DNA from: DASYVD01 sp050693035
GTDB lineage: Bacteria > Actinomycetota > UBA4738 > CALAEC01
Direction of reading: 5' to 3'
Length of the DNA: 23,078 nt
Assembly (NCBI GenBank): GCA_050693035.1
Contig: JBOGWB010000075.1
Span: 1-23,078 of the forward strand
Shown here: piece by piece, positions 1 to 6,513 of the stretch
Numbering within the stretch: position 1 is the first letter of the stretch
Layout of the letters: each line of letters begins with the position of its first letter
Position numbers and translations under genes: made by a program
The notes under the pieces: model-generated
What the model was told of the DNA's origin: nothing
Database searches by the model: none
The model's input: only the letters and a program-made list of their open reading frames with translations

Positions 1-572
1 ACCAGGCGCCGGCTGGCGCGGGCGCCGACCGCGGCGGCGAGCGCGATCGCGCCGAGGGCCACGCCCAGCAATACGCGCCGCAGAACGGCCAGGGTCTGGT
101 CGAGATCGCCGAGCGGGTAGAAGAAGAATGCCTGCAATCCGTGTCCGGGAACGGGGGAGCCGAACACGAGCTGTCTGGGTGCGCCGGAACGAAATGCGTA
201 TCCGACTCGCCCCCTGCCGACCGCAGCCTCCAGCTCCTCGGGGACCGAGGCGGGGGAGATCGAGACCGAGGAGGAGAAGAACCGCCGCTCCTCGGTCACC
301 AGGGACTCGAATGCTCCCCGCGTCTCGAGCAGGCGCCCTAACTCCGCCAGTGAAACCTCCTCGTCGGGTCCCGACAGATACAGCACCGCGAAGTGGACGT
401 TGCTGATGGCTTGACGGGTCGATTCATCCACCCGTTGGTTCAGCAGGTAGCGGTAAGCCAGCAGATAGGTGGTCCCGGCAACGAACGCCGACAGTGCCAG
501 AGCGCCGGCGATGAAGGCGATACTGATCCTCCACCTGAGTCCGACCTGGCGCCCCTTCCGGGAGAATCTCAT
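1..572 (-). CDS. Sensor histidine kinase, N-terminal part (cut by window edge)
   Basis: An uninterrupted minus-strand reading frame of 190 codons runs from ATG at 572 off the left end of the window. The protein has a short basic N-terminus, a first membrane helix at about residues 16-38, an extracytoplasmic sensor region of about 125 residues, and a second membrane helix at about 166-185. It then ends at Ala-Ser-Arg-Arg-Leu, which looks like the entry to a HAMP linker. This is the layout of a two-component sensor kinase; the dimerisation and ATPase domains would lie outside the window. The start lies 2 bases after the stop of the response regulator gene, with a GAGAGG ribosome-binding site inside that gene's end, so the two are one operon. 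The partner resembles MtrA, so an MtrB-like kinase is likely, but the sensor domain alone does not prove it. Confidence 0.85.
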   Translation of the reverse strand, partial: MRFSRKGRQVGLRWRISIAFIAGALALSAFVAGTTYLLAYRYLLNQRVDESTRQAISNVHFAVLYLSGPDEEVSLAELGRLLETRGAFESLVTEERRFFSSSVSISPASVPEELEAAVGRGRVGYAFRSGAPRQLVFGSPVPGHGLQAFFFYPLGDLDQTLAVLRRVLLGVALGAIALAAAVGARASRRL

Positions 573-574
573 CG

Positions 575-1270
575 TCACACCTCTCGACCGTCCGCGATCT
601 TGTACCCGAGTCCCCGCACCGTTTGAACGATCCGGGGCTCGCTCGGGTCCTCCTCGATCTTGCCCCGGAGCCGCCGGACGTGGACGTCGACCAGACGCGA
701 GTCGCCAAAGTAGTCGTACTCCCAGACCTGCTGGAGGAGCATCTCCCGGGTGAACACCTGATTGGGGCGGGATGCCAGCGTGCACAGCAGCTTGAACTCT
801 GTCTTGGTGAGGCGGACGGGGGCGCCGTCCTTGGTCACCGTAGCCGCATCGGGGCTGATCTCGAGCTCCCCGAGGACGATCGTCCGCGGTAGCGTCCCCC
901 GGTCCCGGGCCCTTCGCAGGAGGGCTCGGATGCGCGCCAGGAGCTCCTTGGTCACGAACGGCTTGGTCACGTAGTCGTCGGCGCCGGACTCCAGGCCGAC
1001 CACGATGTCGACCGTGTCGGTCTTCGCCGTGAGCATGAGGATGGGCACGGGGCTGCGCGTTCGGATGTCCCGGCACAGCTCGAAGCCGTCCCGTCCCGGG
1101 AGCATCACGTCGAGGATGAGGAGGTCGGGGGCATCGGCGTCGATCATGCCCAGGGCCTCCTCGCCGGACTCCGCCGTCCTGACACCGTAGCCCTCGTCTT
1201 CGAGGGCCATGCCGACGATCTCCCGGAGCCGGGCGTCGTCGTCGATCAGCAGGATCAGCGGGGAAGCCAT
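575..1270 (-). CDS. OmpR/PhoB-family response regulator, MtrA-like
   Basis: A 231-aa DNA-binding response regulator. The N-terminal receiver domain (about residues 5-118) shows the acidic cluster D10-D12, the phosphoacceptor D54 in LILDVMLPG, T81 in the LTAK motif and K102 in DDYVTKPF. The C-terminal winged helix (about 130-228) carries the typical LTKTEFKLL, VFTREMLLQQVW and DVHVRRLRGKIE segments. These are close to what I know of MtrA and other actinobacterial OmpR-type regulators, which control cell-wall and division genes. The gene starts an operon with the sensor kinase, 2 bases downstream. No Shine-Dalgarno sequence precedes the ATG, but a TAATCT box lies 6 bases upstream, so the mRNA is probably leaderless. 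The family is certain; equivalence to MtrA is an inference from motif similarity. Confidence 0.93.
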   Translation of the reverse strand: MASPLILLIDDDARLREIVGMALEDEGYGVRTAESGEEALGMIDADAPDLLILDVMLPGRDGFELCRDIRTRSPVPILMLTAKTDTVDIVVGLESGADDYVTKPFVTKELLARIRALLRRARDRGTLPRTIVLGELEISPDAATVTKDGAPVRLTKTEFKLLCTLASRPNQVFTREMLLQQVWEYDYFGDSRLVDVHVRRLRGKIEEDPSEPRIVQTVRGLGYKIADGREV

Positions 1271-1276
1271 CCCGGA

Positions 1277-1282
1277 AGATTA
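1277..1282 (-). promoter_or_regulatory. -10 box of the response regulator/kinase operon (leaderless)
   Basis: On the minus strand TAATCT is followed by 6 bases and then the ATG at 1270, so transcription should start at or beside the start codon. No clear -35 element is visible. Confidence 0.55.
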
Positions 1283-1345
1283 TCCCGCCCCGCCAGGCAG
1301 GCTACCGGCCGCGCGGGTCACGGGCGAGAGATGGGTTCGGGTTCC

Positions 1346-1354
1346 TGTTACATT
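1346..1354 (+). promoter_or_regulatory. Extended -10 promoter of the GreA-family gene (leaderless)
   Basis: TGTTACATT is a perfect TGN-TANNNT extended -10 element. It is followed by 9 bases and the ATG at 1364, and no ribosome-binding site precedes that ATG. This decides against the earlier in-frame ATG at 1331, which would lie upstream of the promoter. Confidence 0.6.
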
Positions 1355-1363
1355 CCTCCCTCG

Positions 1364-1882
1364 ATGGACGGCAGGCCCCCCCGCAACCCCGGCGAGGAGC
1401 CCAGCGCGGTGCTGACCCGTGAAGCCTTCGAGCGGCTGCGACAGGAACTCGAGGAGCTGACGAGCGAGGGACGCCGCGGGGTCGCCGAACGGCTGCTTCG
1501 CGCCCGGGAGCACGGAGACATCAGGGAGAACGCCGAGTACGACGCCGCCAAGGACCAGCAGGGGCTGATGGAAGCCCGGATCCGGCAGCTCCAGCGGTTG
1601 CTGAAGGATCCAGACATCGCCGAGGTCCCCACGGACGCCGACGTGGCCGGGCCCGGCATCCTGGTGACCCTGCGTCCGGTCGGGGAGGCCGATCCCGAGG
1701 AGGAGCTCTACCTGCTGGCGGGGACGAAGGAGGAACGGGCTCCGGGGGCCCGGACCGTATCGGTCTCGTCGCCCCTGGGGCAGGCGCTGATCGGTCGACG
1801 GGTGGGCGACCGGATCACCTACCAGGCCCCCGGAGGCTTGTTCGCCTACGAGGTCGTGGCCCTGGAGCCGTTCTCGCCCTGA
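1364..1882 (+). CDS. greA: GreA/GreB-family transcript cleavage factor
   Basis: A 172-aa protein with the two-domain Gre layout. The N-terminal antiparallel coiled coil (about residues 17-92) contains the conserved tip GDIRENAEYDAAK at 51-63, with the acidic D52 and E55 that hold the catalytic magnesium in RNA polymerase's secondary channel. A C-terminal FKBP-like domain (about 100-170) contains the SPLGQALIGRRVGD segment. Gre factors stimulate cleavage of backtracked RNA and rescue stalled polymerase. The protein is slightly longer than E. coli GreA (158 aa) because of a proline-rich N-terminal extension of about 15 residues. The upstream ATG at 1331 is possible but precedes the likely -10 box. 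Actinobacteria can carry several Gre-like factors, so this could be a paralogue rather than the only GreA. Confidence 0.88.
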   Translation: MDGRPPRNPGEEPSAVLTREAFERLRQELEELTSEGRRGVAERLLRAREHGDIRENAEYDAAKDQQGLMEARIRQLQRLLKDPDIAEVPTDADVAGPGILVTLRPVGEADPEEELYLLAGTKEERAPGARTVSVSSPLGQALIGRRVGDRITYQAPGGLFAYEVVALEPFSP

Positions 1883-1891
1883 GACCCGCGG

Positions 1892-1897
1892 TACCCT
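1892..1897 (+). promoter_or_regulatory. -10 box of the NfeD-like gene (leaderless)
   Basis: TACCCT is followed by 6 bases and the GTG at 1904. There is no Shine-Dalgarno sequence, and the spacing matches other leaderless starts in this window. Confidence 0.45.
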
Positions 1898-1903
1898 CGC
1901 GAC

Positions 1904-2215
1904 GTGCTCCTCCTGATCGGCGGTACGCTTGCGTATCTCTTCCTTCCGTGGCCCTGGTGGCTGGTGGTGGTGGGGATCTTGGCCGGGGCCGAGGCCTTCG
2001 AGGTGGCTCTATGGCTCTCCCTGCGGCGTCGGCGACCGCTGACGGGACACGAGTCGCTGGTCGGGGAGCGCGGCCGGCTCGCAGGCCCGTCCCGGGTGCG
2101 TATCAGGGGAACCTCGTACCCGGCGAGGGTTGAGGGCGGTGGCACGGGCGATGGGGTGGAGGTCGTTGCGGTGGATGGGATGACACTGGTTGTTCGCCGA
2201 ACCGAACAGGTCTGA
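1904..2215 (+). CDS. Short NfeD-like membrane protein
   Basis: A 103-aa protein with one or two N-terminal hydrophobic helices (about residues 2-40, rich in Leu, Trp and Val) followed by basic residues. A small C-terminal domain (about 50-102) has the pattern G-E-x-G-R-L ... VRIRGTSYPAR ... GDGVEVVAVDGMTLVVRR. That pattern is the OB-fold domain of NfeD-type proteins, which usually sit next to SPFH/stomatin proteins and take part in membrane microdomain upkeep. No SPFH gene or ClpP-like protease domain is present here, so this is the short, partnerless form. The start is GTG at 1904, supported by the -10 box 6 bases upstream. Family assignment is good; function in this organism is unknown. Confidence 0.75.
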   Translation: MLLLIGGTLAYLFLPWPWWLVVVGILAGAEAFEVALWLSLRRRRPLTGHESLVGERGRLAGPSRVRIRGTSYPARVEGGGTGDGVEVVAVDGMTLVVRRTEQV

Positions 2216-2261
2216 TTCGGGGCGTTCGCCCGCATCGTCCCAGCTATCCCGCCAAGCGCGG

Positions 2262-2270
2262 TGGTAGAAT
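2262..2270 (+). promoter_or_regulatory. Extended -10 promoter of the thioredoxin-fold gene
   Basis: TGGTAGAAT is a TGN-TANNNT extended -10 element lying 20 bases before the first possible start codon at 2291. It predicts a short leader with weak purine-rich ribosome-binding sites. Confidence 0.5.
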
Positions 2271-2290
2271 AGAATGACCTGCTCAGAGGG

Positions 2291-2686
2291 ATGGCAGGGA
2301 TGGCAATGAGGCCGGTACGGGTCCAGGTCATCACCTACGCGCCTACGGCGTTCTACCACTGCCAGCACTGCGAGCTGACCTTCTCCGAGATGGGCCTGGG
2401 CGAGCGCATCCACCAGGAGCAGGCCCGCGATGCTCTCCCCGACGACTTGCGCCGCGAGTACGAGCTCGTCTCCGGCTGGGTCCACGACGTCGTCCACCGC
2501 TTCGGACGCCGGGTCCGGGTCAGGATGGTGGATGCCGCATCCATCGAAGGCTTCTGGAAGTCGCTTCGTCACGGCGTCCGGCGGTACCCCGCGGTCATCG
2601 TCGAGGGCGAGCGGAAGCACGTCGCTGGGGATCTGAAGGCTGCGGGGCAGGTGATCGAACGCTTCGTCACCGCTCCCCACAACTGA
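2291..2686 (+). CDS. Thioredoxin-fold protein with a CQHC motif
   Basis: A protein of 131 aa if read from the first ATG (2291). In-frame ATGs at 2300 and 2306 are equally plausible, the latter having AGGG six bases before it. After a first beta strand (VRVQVITY) comes FYHCQHCE, a CxxC redox motif in the thioredoxin active-site position. Near the C-terminus RRYPAVIVEGERKHVAG matches the cis-proline strand and following glycine of the thioredoxin fold. The middle is helical and charged. The likely role is thiol-disulfide exchange or metal/persulfide handling in the cytoplasm, as no signal peptide is visible. It stands alone, 102 bases before cstA. I do not recognise a named family; the fold is inferred from motif order and spacing. 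Confidence 0.75.
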   Translation: MAGMAMRPVRVQVITYAPTAFYHCQHCELTFSEMGLGERIHQEQARDALPDDLRREYELVSGWVHDVVHRFGRRVRVRMVDAASIEGFWKSLRHGVRRYPAVIVEGERKHVAGDLKAAGQVIERFVTAPHN

Positions 2687-2788
2687 CCACTGAAAAGGGG
2701 GTGAAGCCGAGTCGCGAAAAGGTCGGGCCAATGAGACTCCCTGGCATTACATGAGGCATGCCGTGGGATCCCAAGGAGGGGGTGAGGG

Positions 2789-4711
2789 ATGGAGTTCAAC
2801 TCGCTGTGGGTCGTAGTCATCGGCTTCGTGGTCATCGTCGCGATGTACCAGCTCTACGCGAAGCGGATCGATCGAACCGTCATCCAAGCTGACCGTGAGC
2901 GACCCACGCCCGCGAGGATGTACATGGACGGCGTGGACTTCGTACCCACCAGCAGATACGTCCTGTACGGCTACCACTTCAAGTCGATCGCCGCCGCGGG
3001 GCCGATCGTCGGAGTGATCACCGCGGCCAACATCTGGGGTTGGCTCCCGTCGATCATCTGGCTCATGGTCGGAGTGAGCCTGATCGGATGGGCCAGCGAT
3101 TACAGCGCGATCATGGTGGCCGTCCGCAACGACGGGAACTCCCTGTCTGCGATCGCGCATCGTCTGATCGCGCCGCGGGCCAGGACGATTCTCTTCGTGT
3201 TCATCTTCTTTTACCTGCTGCTCGTAGCGGGGGCTTTCGTCGGCATCATGGCGGGCGTCCTGGACGCCCGGCCGGACGTGCCGTTCGGCATCCTCGTGCT
3301 GGCCGTGGCCGGCTTGGTCGCGGGACAGCTGATCTACAAGCGGAAGGCCGACCTGGTGGCGGTCACGCTGGGGGTCGTGGTGGTCACCATCCTGGCCATG
3401 GCTCTCGGGCCACTGGGGGCGAACGTCGCCAGTGCGCCTCCTGACTTCAGCACCGGAGCGATCAGCGGACCGGTGAAAGCGATCAACGACGGCCTGAATT
3501 CGGGGGGACCGCTCTATACCGTGGTGGACCCGACCAACGCCGACCCGCGCATCCCGCCGCCAGACCCGGCCACGGGTGAGCGCCCGGAGACGGCGGCCTT
3601 CGACCCGAGCACCGGCGCGATCAGCGTGTTCCCAAGCTTCATCTTCTGGGCCCTGTTCCTGCTGGTGTTCAGCTATCTGGGGACGAACCTGCCGATCTGG
3701 AGGTTCGCGCAACCGGTGAACTACATCGGGTTCTGGGTGACGGCCCTGACCATCGGGATCAGCGCGATCGGAGCGGTCTTGGCCCCGATCGGCCTGGTCG
3801 GAGGGGGCACCAACGGCCAGTTCGTGATCCCGGCGTTCACGGGTTTCCTCGGTACCGAGTCGGTTCGAGCGTCCGGTGCGTTGATGTCTCTGTGGCCCAT
3901 GCTGTTCGTGACCATCGCCTGCGGTGCCATCTCCGGGTGGCATGCCCTGTTCGGCTCCGTGGGGACGGCGCGGCAGCTTGAGTATGAGACGGACGCGCTA
4001 CCTGTGGGGGGCGGAGGGATGTTCTCTGAGAACACCCTCGGTCTGCTTTCGCTGACCGCGGTGGCCATCGTGGGCGGCGGGGTTGCCGGCGCCCGGGCCT
4101 TCGCCATCGGCGTGGGCAACCTGCTGAACGTGGCCACGTTCGGGACCCTCTCCACCACGTTCGGGACGGCCCTTGGGTTCGGTGCCTTCGTGGTCATCGT
4201 CCTCACCGTGGTCCAACTGGTGTTCCGGGTCATGCGAGTGACGCTGGGCGAGTGGCTGGGAGAAGCCTGGGTGGGCTTCAAGAACCAGCATGTCGCCTCG
4301 ATCGTCTCGATGGTCCTGACGCTCGCCCTGGTCCTCACGGGCACGTGGGTATACCTGTGGCAGCTCTTCGGAGCGTCGAACCAGCTGATGGCCGGACTAT
4401 CGCTGTTGATCGTGACGATCTGGCTGGCATCGACGGGACGGAACCCCGCGTTCGTGGGGATTCCGATGCTGTTCATGTACACGACCACGATCGCCGCGAC
4501 GCTGGTGACGGCGTACAACCTGTACCAGACCATCGCCGTCAAGGAGGGCGTGGCCACGGTGTCGGTGATCGGCGCGTGGGCCATGATCATCGTGTCGCTG
4601 TTGATCACGGTCGCCGCTCTGATCATCGCGTACGACGGATGGCGAGCCTGGGCCAAGTACCGGGCAGCGCCCGTGGCGCCCCAACCGGTCGGTGGCGGAG
4701 GAGGCGAGTAG
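2789..4711 (+). CDS. cstA: CstA-family carbon starvation / pyruvate transporter
   Basis: A 640-aa polytopic membrane protein with more than a dozen hydrophobic helices. It carries recognisable CstA segments: an N-terminal helix followed by YAKRIDRTV, then the DGVDFVPTSRYVLYGYHFKSIAAAGPIVG region, the SAIAHRLI segment, and the SGWHALFGSVGTARQLEYE stretch. CstA proteins import pyruvate and some peptides and are induced on carbon starvation. The start is supported by a strong AAGGAGGGGG site about 6 bases before the ATG. The extracytoplasmic loop around residues 215-275 is long, proline-rich and contains a repeated D-x-STGAIS motif. No small YbdD/YjiX partner, often found next to cstA, is present. 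The gene ends just before a strong hairpin terminator. Confidence 0.93.
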   Translation: MEFNSLWVVVIGFVVIVAMYQLYAKRIDRTVIQADRERPTPARMYMDGVDFVPTSRYVLYGYHFKSIAAAGPIVGVITAANIWGWLPSIIWLMVGVSLIGWASDYSAIMVAVRNDGNSLSAIAHRLIAPRARTILFVFIFFYLLLVAGAFVGIMAGVLDARPDVPFGILVLAVAGLVAGQLIYKRKADLVAVTLGVVVVTILAMALGPLGANVASAPPDFSTGAISGPVKAINDGLNSGGPLYTVVDPTNADPRIPPPDPATGERPETAAFDPSTGAISVFPSFIFWALFLLVFSYLGTNLPIWRFAQPVNYIGFWVTALTIGISAIGAVLAPIGLVGGGTNGQFVIPAFTGFLGTESVRASGALMSLWPMLFVTIACGAISGWHALFGSVGTARQLEYETDALPVGGGGMFSENTLGLLSLTAVAIVGGGVAGARAFAIGVGNLLNVATFGTLSTTFGTALGFGAFVVIVLTVVQLVFRVMRVTLGEWLGEAWVGFKNQHVASIVSMVLTLALVLTGTWVYLWQLFGASNQLMAGLSLLIVTIWLASTGRNPAFVGIPMLFMYTTTIAATLVTAYNLYQTIAVKEGVATVSVIGAWAMIIVSLLITVAALIIAYDGWRAWAKYRAAPVAPQPVGGGGGE

Positions 4712-4731
4712 GCCTTACCGCCCGGAAGCAC

Positions 4732-4770
4732 TGAGGGACGGGGGTCTCGTCCTGCGGTCCCCGTCCCTCA
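4732..4770. terminator. Terminator hairpin between convergent genes
   Basis: TGAGGGACGGGG (4732-4743) pairs perfectly over 12 bp with CCCCGTCCCTCA (4759-4770) around a 15-base loop. It lies between the ends of cstA (plus) and the gene at 4785 (minus), so it can serve both strands. No long T tract follows, which is common in high-GC actinobacteria. Confidence 0.75.
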
Positions 4771-4784
4771 TCTATCCGAGGTGC

Positions 4785-5444
4785 TTAGCTCTTCCTGGCG
4801 ACGGCCTTGCCCAGACTCCGGAACGCCTCCACCAGGCGGTCTGCGGGAACCATGGCGAGGTCGGGGGGAAGCACATGCACTTCGAGGTGCGGGTTGTCTC
4901 GGCGGATCGACAGACGCCATACGCCTCCGCTCGCCGTGGTCAGGTCGTCCCAGGCGCCCCGGGCGAGGCCCGGGTCCGCGTCCCCGCTGTGTGCCACCCG
5001 GAGATTGGGATCACCCCAATCGCCTTCGCGCCACGTTTCCATGTCGAGCCGGCCTATCCGCTCCAAACCGGTCCACCCCCGCCGATCACCCGCCTCGAGC
5101 TCGAAACGAGGGGCGCCCCGGAGGCGTCCTCGCAGGATCACGAAATCCCCCCGGCCCCGGGCCCGGGCCCACGCCCACAGGAACGTGACGTCGCGCGGCT
5201 TGAGGACCACGACCACCTCGGTCTCCCTGAAGGGATCCTTCGCTTCCTGGATCTTCAATATCGCCGCCGTGCTCCCCAGCCACCGAAGCGTCGTCCGGGC
5301 GCCCAGGAGCGGAAGCCCCCCTTGGAGCCATCGAAGGAGCTCGTTTCCCTTGCGGATGTTTCGGCTCGTCCCCAAGGCGAACACCAGGAACACGCCGAGG
5401 AGGGCGAGGAGGAGGATCGTGGTGAGCGGCGGCAGCTCCGGCAT
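4785..5444 (-). CDS. Uncharacterised membrane-anchored protein
   Basis: A 219-aa protein with one hydrophobic N-terminal helix (about residues 7-25) followed by basic residues (SRNIRKGNE), so the remaining ~190 residues should be cytoplasmic. The soluble part contains a strand-rich segment with EVVVVLKPRD, a basic Arg-rich turn, and FVILRGRLRGAPRFELE, then a charged C-terminal region with no catalytic motif I can name. It is the second gene of a minus-strand pair, starting 24 bases after the 84-aa gene, and both diverge from the ArsA-type operon. Codon use resembles its neighbours. I do not recognise the family. The gene is supported by operon position, base composition of the frame and a stop just before the shared terminator. 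Confidence 0.8.
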   Translation of the reverse strand: MPELPPLTTILLLALLGVFLVFALGTSRNIRKGNELLRWLQGGLPLLGARTTLRWLGSTAAILKIQEAKDPFRETEVVVVLKPRDVTFLWAWARARGRGDFVILRGRLRGAPRFELEAGDRRGWTGLERIGRLDMETWREGDWGDPNLRVAHSGDADPGLARGAWDDLTTASGGVWRLSIRRDNPHLEVHVLPPDLAMVPADRLVEAFRSLGKAVARKS

Positions 5445-5468
5445 CCCGACGGCGAGCTTTCGGCAGGC

Positions 5469-5723
5469 CTAGACCGTGGGACGGGAGAACGTCATCACGA
5501 CGGAGGCGTCGGGAGCCCCCCGCGTCACGAAGGCCAGCCCGCCCTCCTCATCCACAGTGAGCCAGACCACGAGAGTCTGAACGGTTGCCTGCGGCCCGGC
5601 GAGCACGGGGCCCAGGGCATCGCGGACCTCGGTGAGCTGGTCGGCGAGGGACTTGGGGTCGGCCTTGCCCTTGACCTGTACCCCCACCTCGGGGGTGCTG
5701 AGGTCCAGGATGGGATAGGGCAT
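5469..5723 (-). CDS. Small uncharacterised protein (84 aa)
   Basis: An 84-aa soluble protein with alternating strand and helix character: MPYPILDLS, EVGVQVKGK, a helix with SLADQLTEVRDALGPVL, then two strands TLVVWLTVDE and GLAFVTRGA. It has no cysteines, membrane segments or catalytic motif. The frame stays open far upstream, but the ATG at 5723 is chosen because AGGAGGTGA lies directly before it on the minus strand at a good distance. It is the first gene of a two-gene unit with the membrane-anchored protein at 4785-5444. The unit is transcribed away from the ArsA-type operon, with 135 bases between the two start codons. Family and function are unknown. Confidence 0.75.
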   Translation of the reverse strand: MPYPILDLSTPEVGVQVKGKADPKSLADQLTEVRDALGPVLAGPQATVQTLVVWLTVDEEGGLAFVTRGAPDASVVMTFSRPTV

Positions 5724-5750
5724 CCGGTCACCTCCTGTTGCGGCCTCGAG

Positions 5751-5770
5751 GGCTGCACTCTTGCAGAGCC
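5751..5770. repeat. Imperfect inverted repeat in a divergent intergenic region
   Basis: GGCTGCA, CTCT, then TGCAGAGCC form an inverted repeat with a two-base bulge. It lies between the divergent starts at 5723 (minus) and 5859 (plus). It could be an operator controlling one or both operons or a leader hairpin of the minus-strand unit. Confidence 0.35.
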
Positions 5771-5817
5771 GGCGGCGAGGAATCAAGGCGAAGCGTCCCC
5801 CGCGACTGGACCCGTCG

Positions 5818-5848
5818 TTGGCGGGTATGTTCTGGTCGATGCTACATT
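5818..5848 (+). promoter_or_regulatory. Promoter of the ArsA-type ATPase / OsmC operon
   Basis: TTGGCG (5818-5823) and TACATT (5843-5848) are separated by 19 bases, and TACATT lies 10 bases before the GTG at 5859. The -10 hexamer is the same as that of the GreA-family gene. Initiation at or near the GTG would give a leaderless message. Confidence 0.5.
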
Positions 5849-5858
5849 GGCCCCGCTG

Positions 5859-6182
5859 GTGGCGGATCCGCAGGCGGGAGACCCGAAAGCGCGTGGGGAG
5901 GCCGAGCGGGGCCGATGGCGGTTTGGAAGGGTTCTCCGCGAGTTCCTCCACGGAATGGGCGGGTACGAGTTCGTGCGCCACGCCATGGAGGAGCGATCCT
6001 CGATGGAGGCGTTGTTCATGGCCATCACCGTGGGGGACATGGTCGGTCTGCCGATCCTGCCGCCCTACTACTCGCTGCGCCTCCTCCCCTACGTCACCCC
6101 GAGCATCGAGTCCTGGAAGAAACGCGTTGTCCGTGAGCGTGATTTCGCGGATCGTGAGAGCGCTGACCTGCACGGAGTCTGA
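5859..6182 (+). CDS. Small protein A of the ArsA-type operon (twin of the next gene)
   Basis: A 107-aa protein if read from GTG 5859. That start gives the best match in length to the following paralogue and lies just after a likely -10 box; the first in-frame ATG (near 5955) would remove the conserved N-terminal third. Residues 1-30 are charged. Residues 50-81 are hydrophobic and contain PILPPYYSLRLLPYVTP. A basic amphipathic tail WKKRVVRERD follows. The next gene has almost the same motif, so the two arose by duplication. The double proline and short length suggest a membrane-dipping hairpin or an ATPase-binding amphipathic segment rather than an ordinary transmembrane helix. It opens the operon, 15 bases before the next gene. 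I know no characterised family for it; the role is unknown. Confidence 0.72.
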   Translation: MADPQAGDPKARGEAERGRWRFGRVLREFLHGMGGYEFVRHAMEERSSMEALFMAITVGDMVGLPILPPYYSLRLLPYVTPSIESWKKRVVRERDFADRESADLHGV

Positions 6183-6197
6183 ACGAGGAGGAACGTG

Positions 6198-6506
6198 ATG
6201 ACGGAAGAGCCGACGCCGGACGAGACGGGCAAGGATCCGCTGGCAGCGGGTGGCCTCCGGGGCTTCCTCGGGAAGGTCAGGAAAGTCACGTACGGGATGG
6301 CCGCCCACGACATGACCCGGTACGCCCTGCGGACCAGGGCCAGCATGGAGCACCTGTTCATCCTGGTGACCATGGGCGACATGCTGGGAGTTCCGATCCT
6401 TCCGCCGTACTACTCGATGCGGCTGCTGCCCTACGTCGTGCCGCAAGTGGCCACATGGAAGCGGCGCATGCTCCGCGAGAAGGACGTCACCGACGCGATC
6501 TTCTGA
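6198..6506 (+). CDS. Small protein B of the ArsA-type operon (twin of the previous gene)
   Basis: A 102-aa protein starting at ATG 6198, with AGGAGG six bases upstream; GTG 6195 in the same frame is too close to that site. The N-terminus is acidic and probably disordered (residues 1-18). A helical segment (22-50) follows, then the hydrophobic block with PILPPYYSMRLLPYVVP (66-82) and a basic tail WKRRMLREKDV. Alignment to the preceding protein runs from about residue 16 to 97 without gaps that I can see, with near identity from GDM to the tail. The gene ends 7 bases before the first ATPase, and its stop lies next to that gene's ribosome-binding site. A paralogous pair before a pair of ATPases suggests that each ATPase has a matching small partner. 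Function unknown. Confidence 0.82.
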   Translation: MTEEPTPDETGKDPLAAGGLRGFLGKVRKVTYGMAAHDMTRYALRTRASMEHLFILVTMGDMLGVPILPPYYSMRLLPYVVPQVATWKRRMLREKDVTDAIF

Positions 6507-6513
6507 GGAGGCC

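Noticed and set aside
2747..3943. Long minus-strand open frame (398 aa) opposite cstA
   Set aside because: It is very rich in Arg, Asp, His and Gly with no domain pattern, as expected for the reverse strand of a high-GC membrane-protein gene. cstA explains the region fully.
4692..6182. Continuous plus-strand frame of 496 aa ending with small protein A
   Set aside because: Only the last 107 codons match the paralogue at 6198-6506. The rest lies opposite two supported minus-strand genes and the terminator hairpin, and the promoter near 5843 lies inside it.
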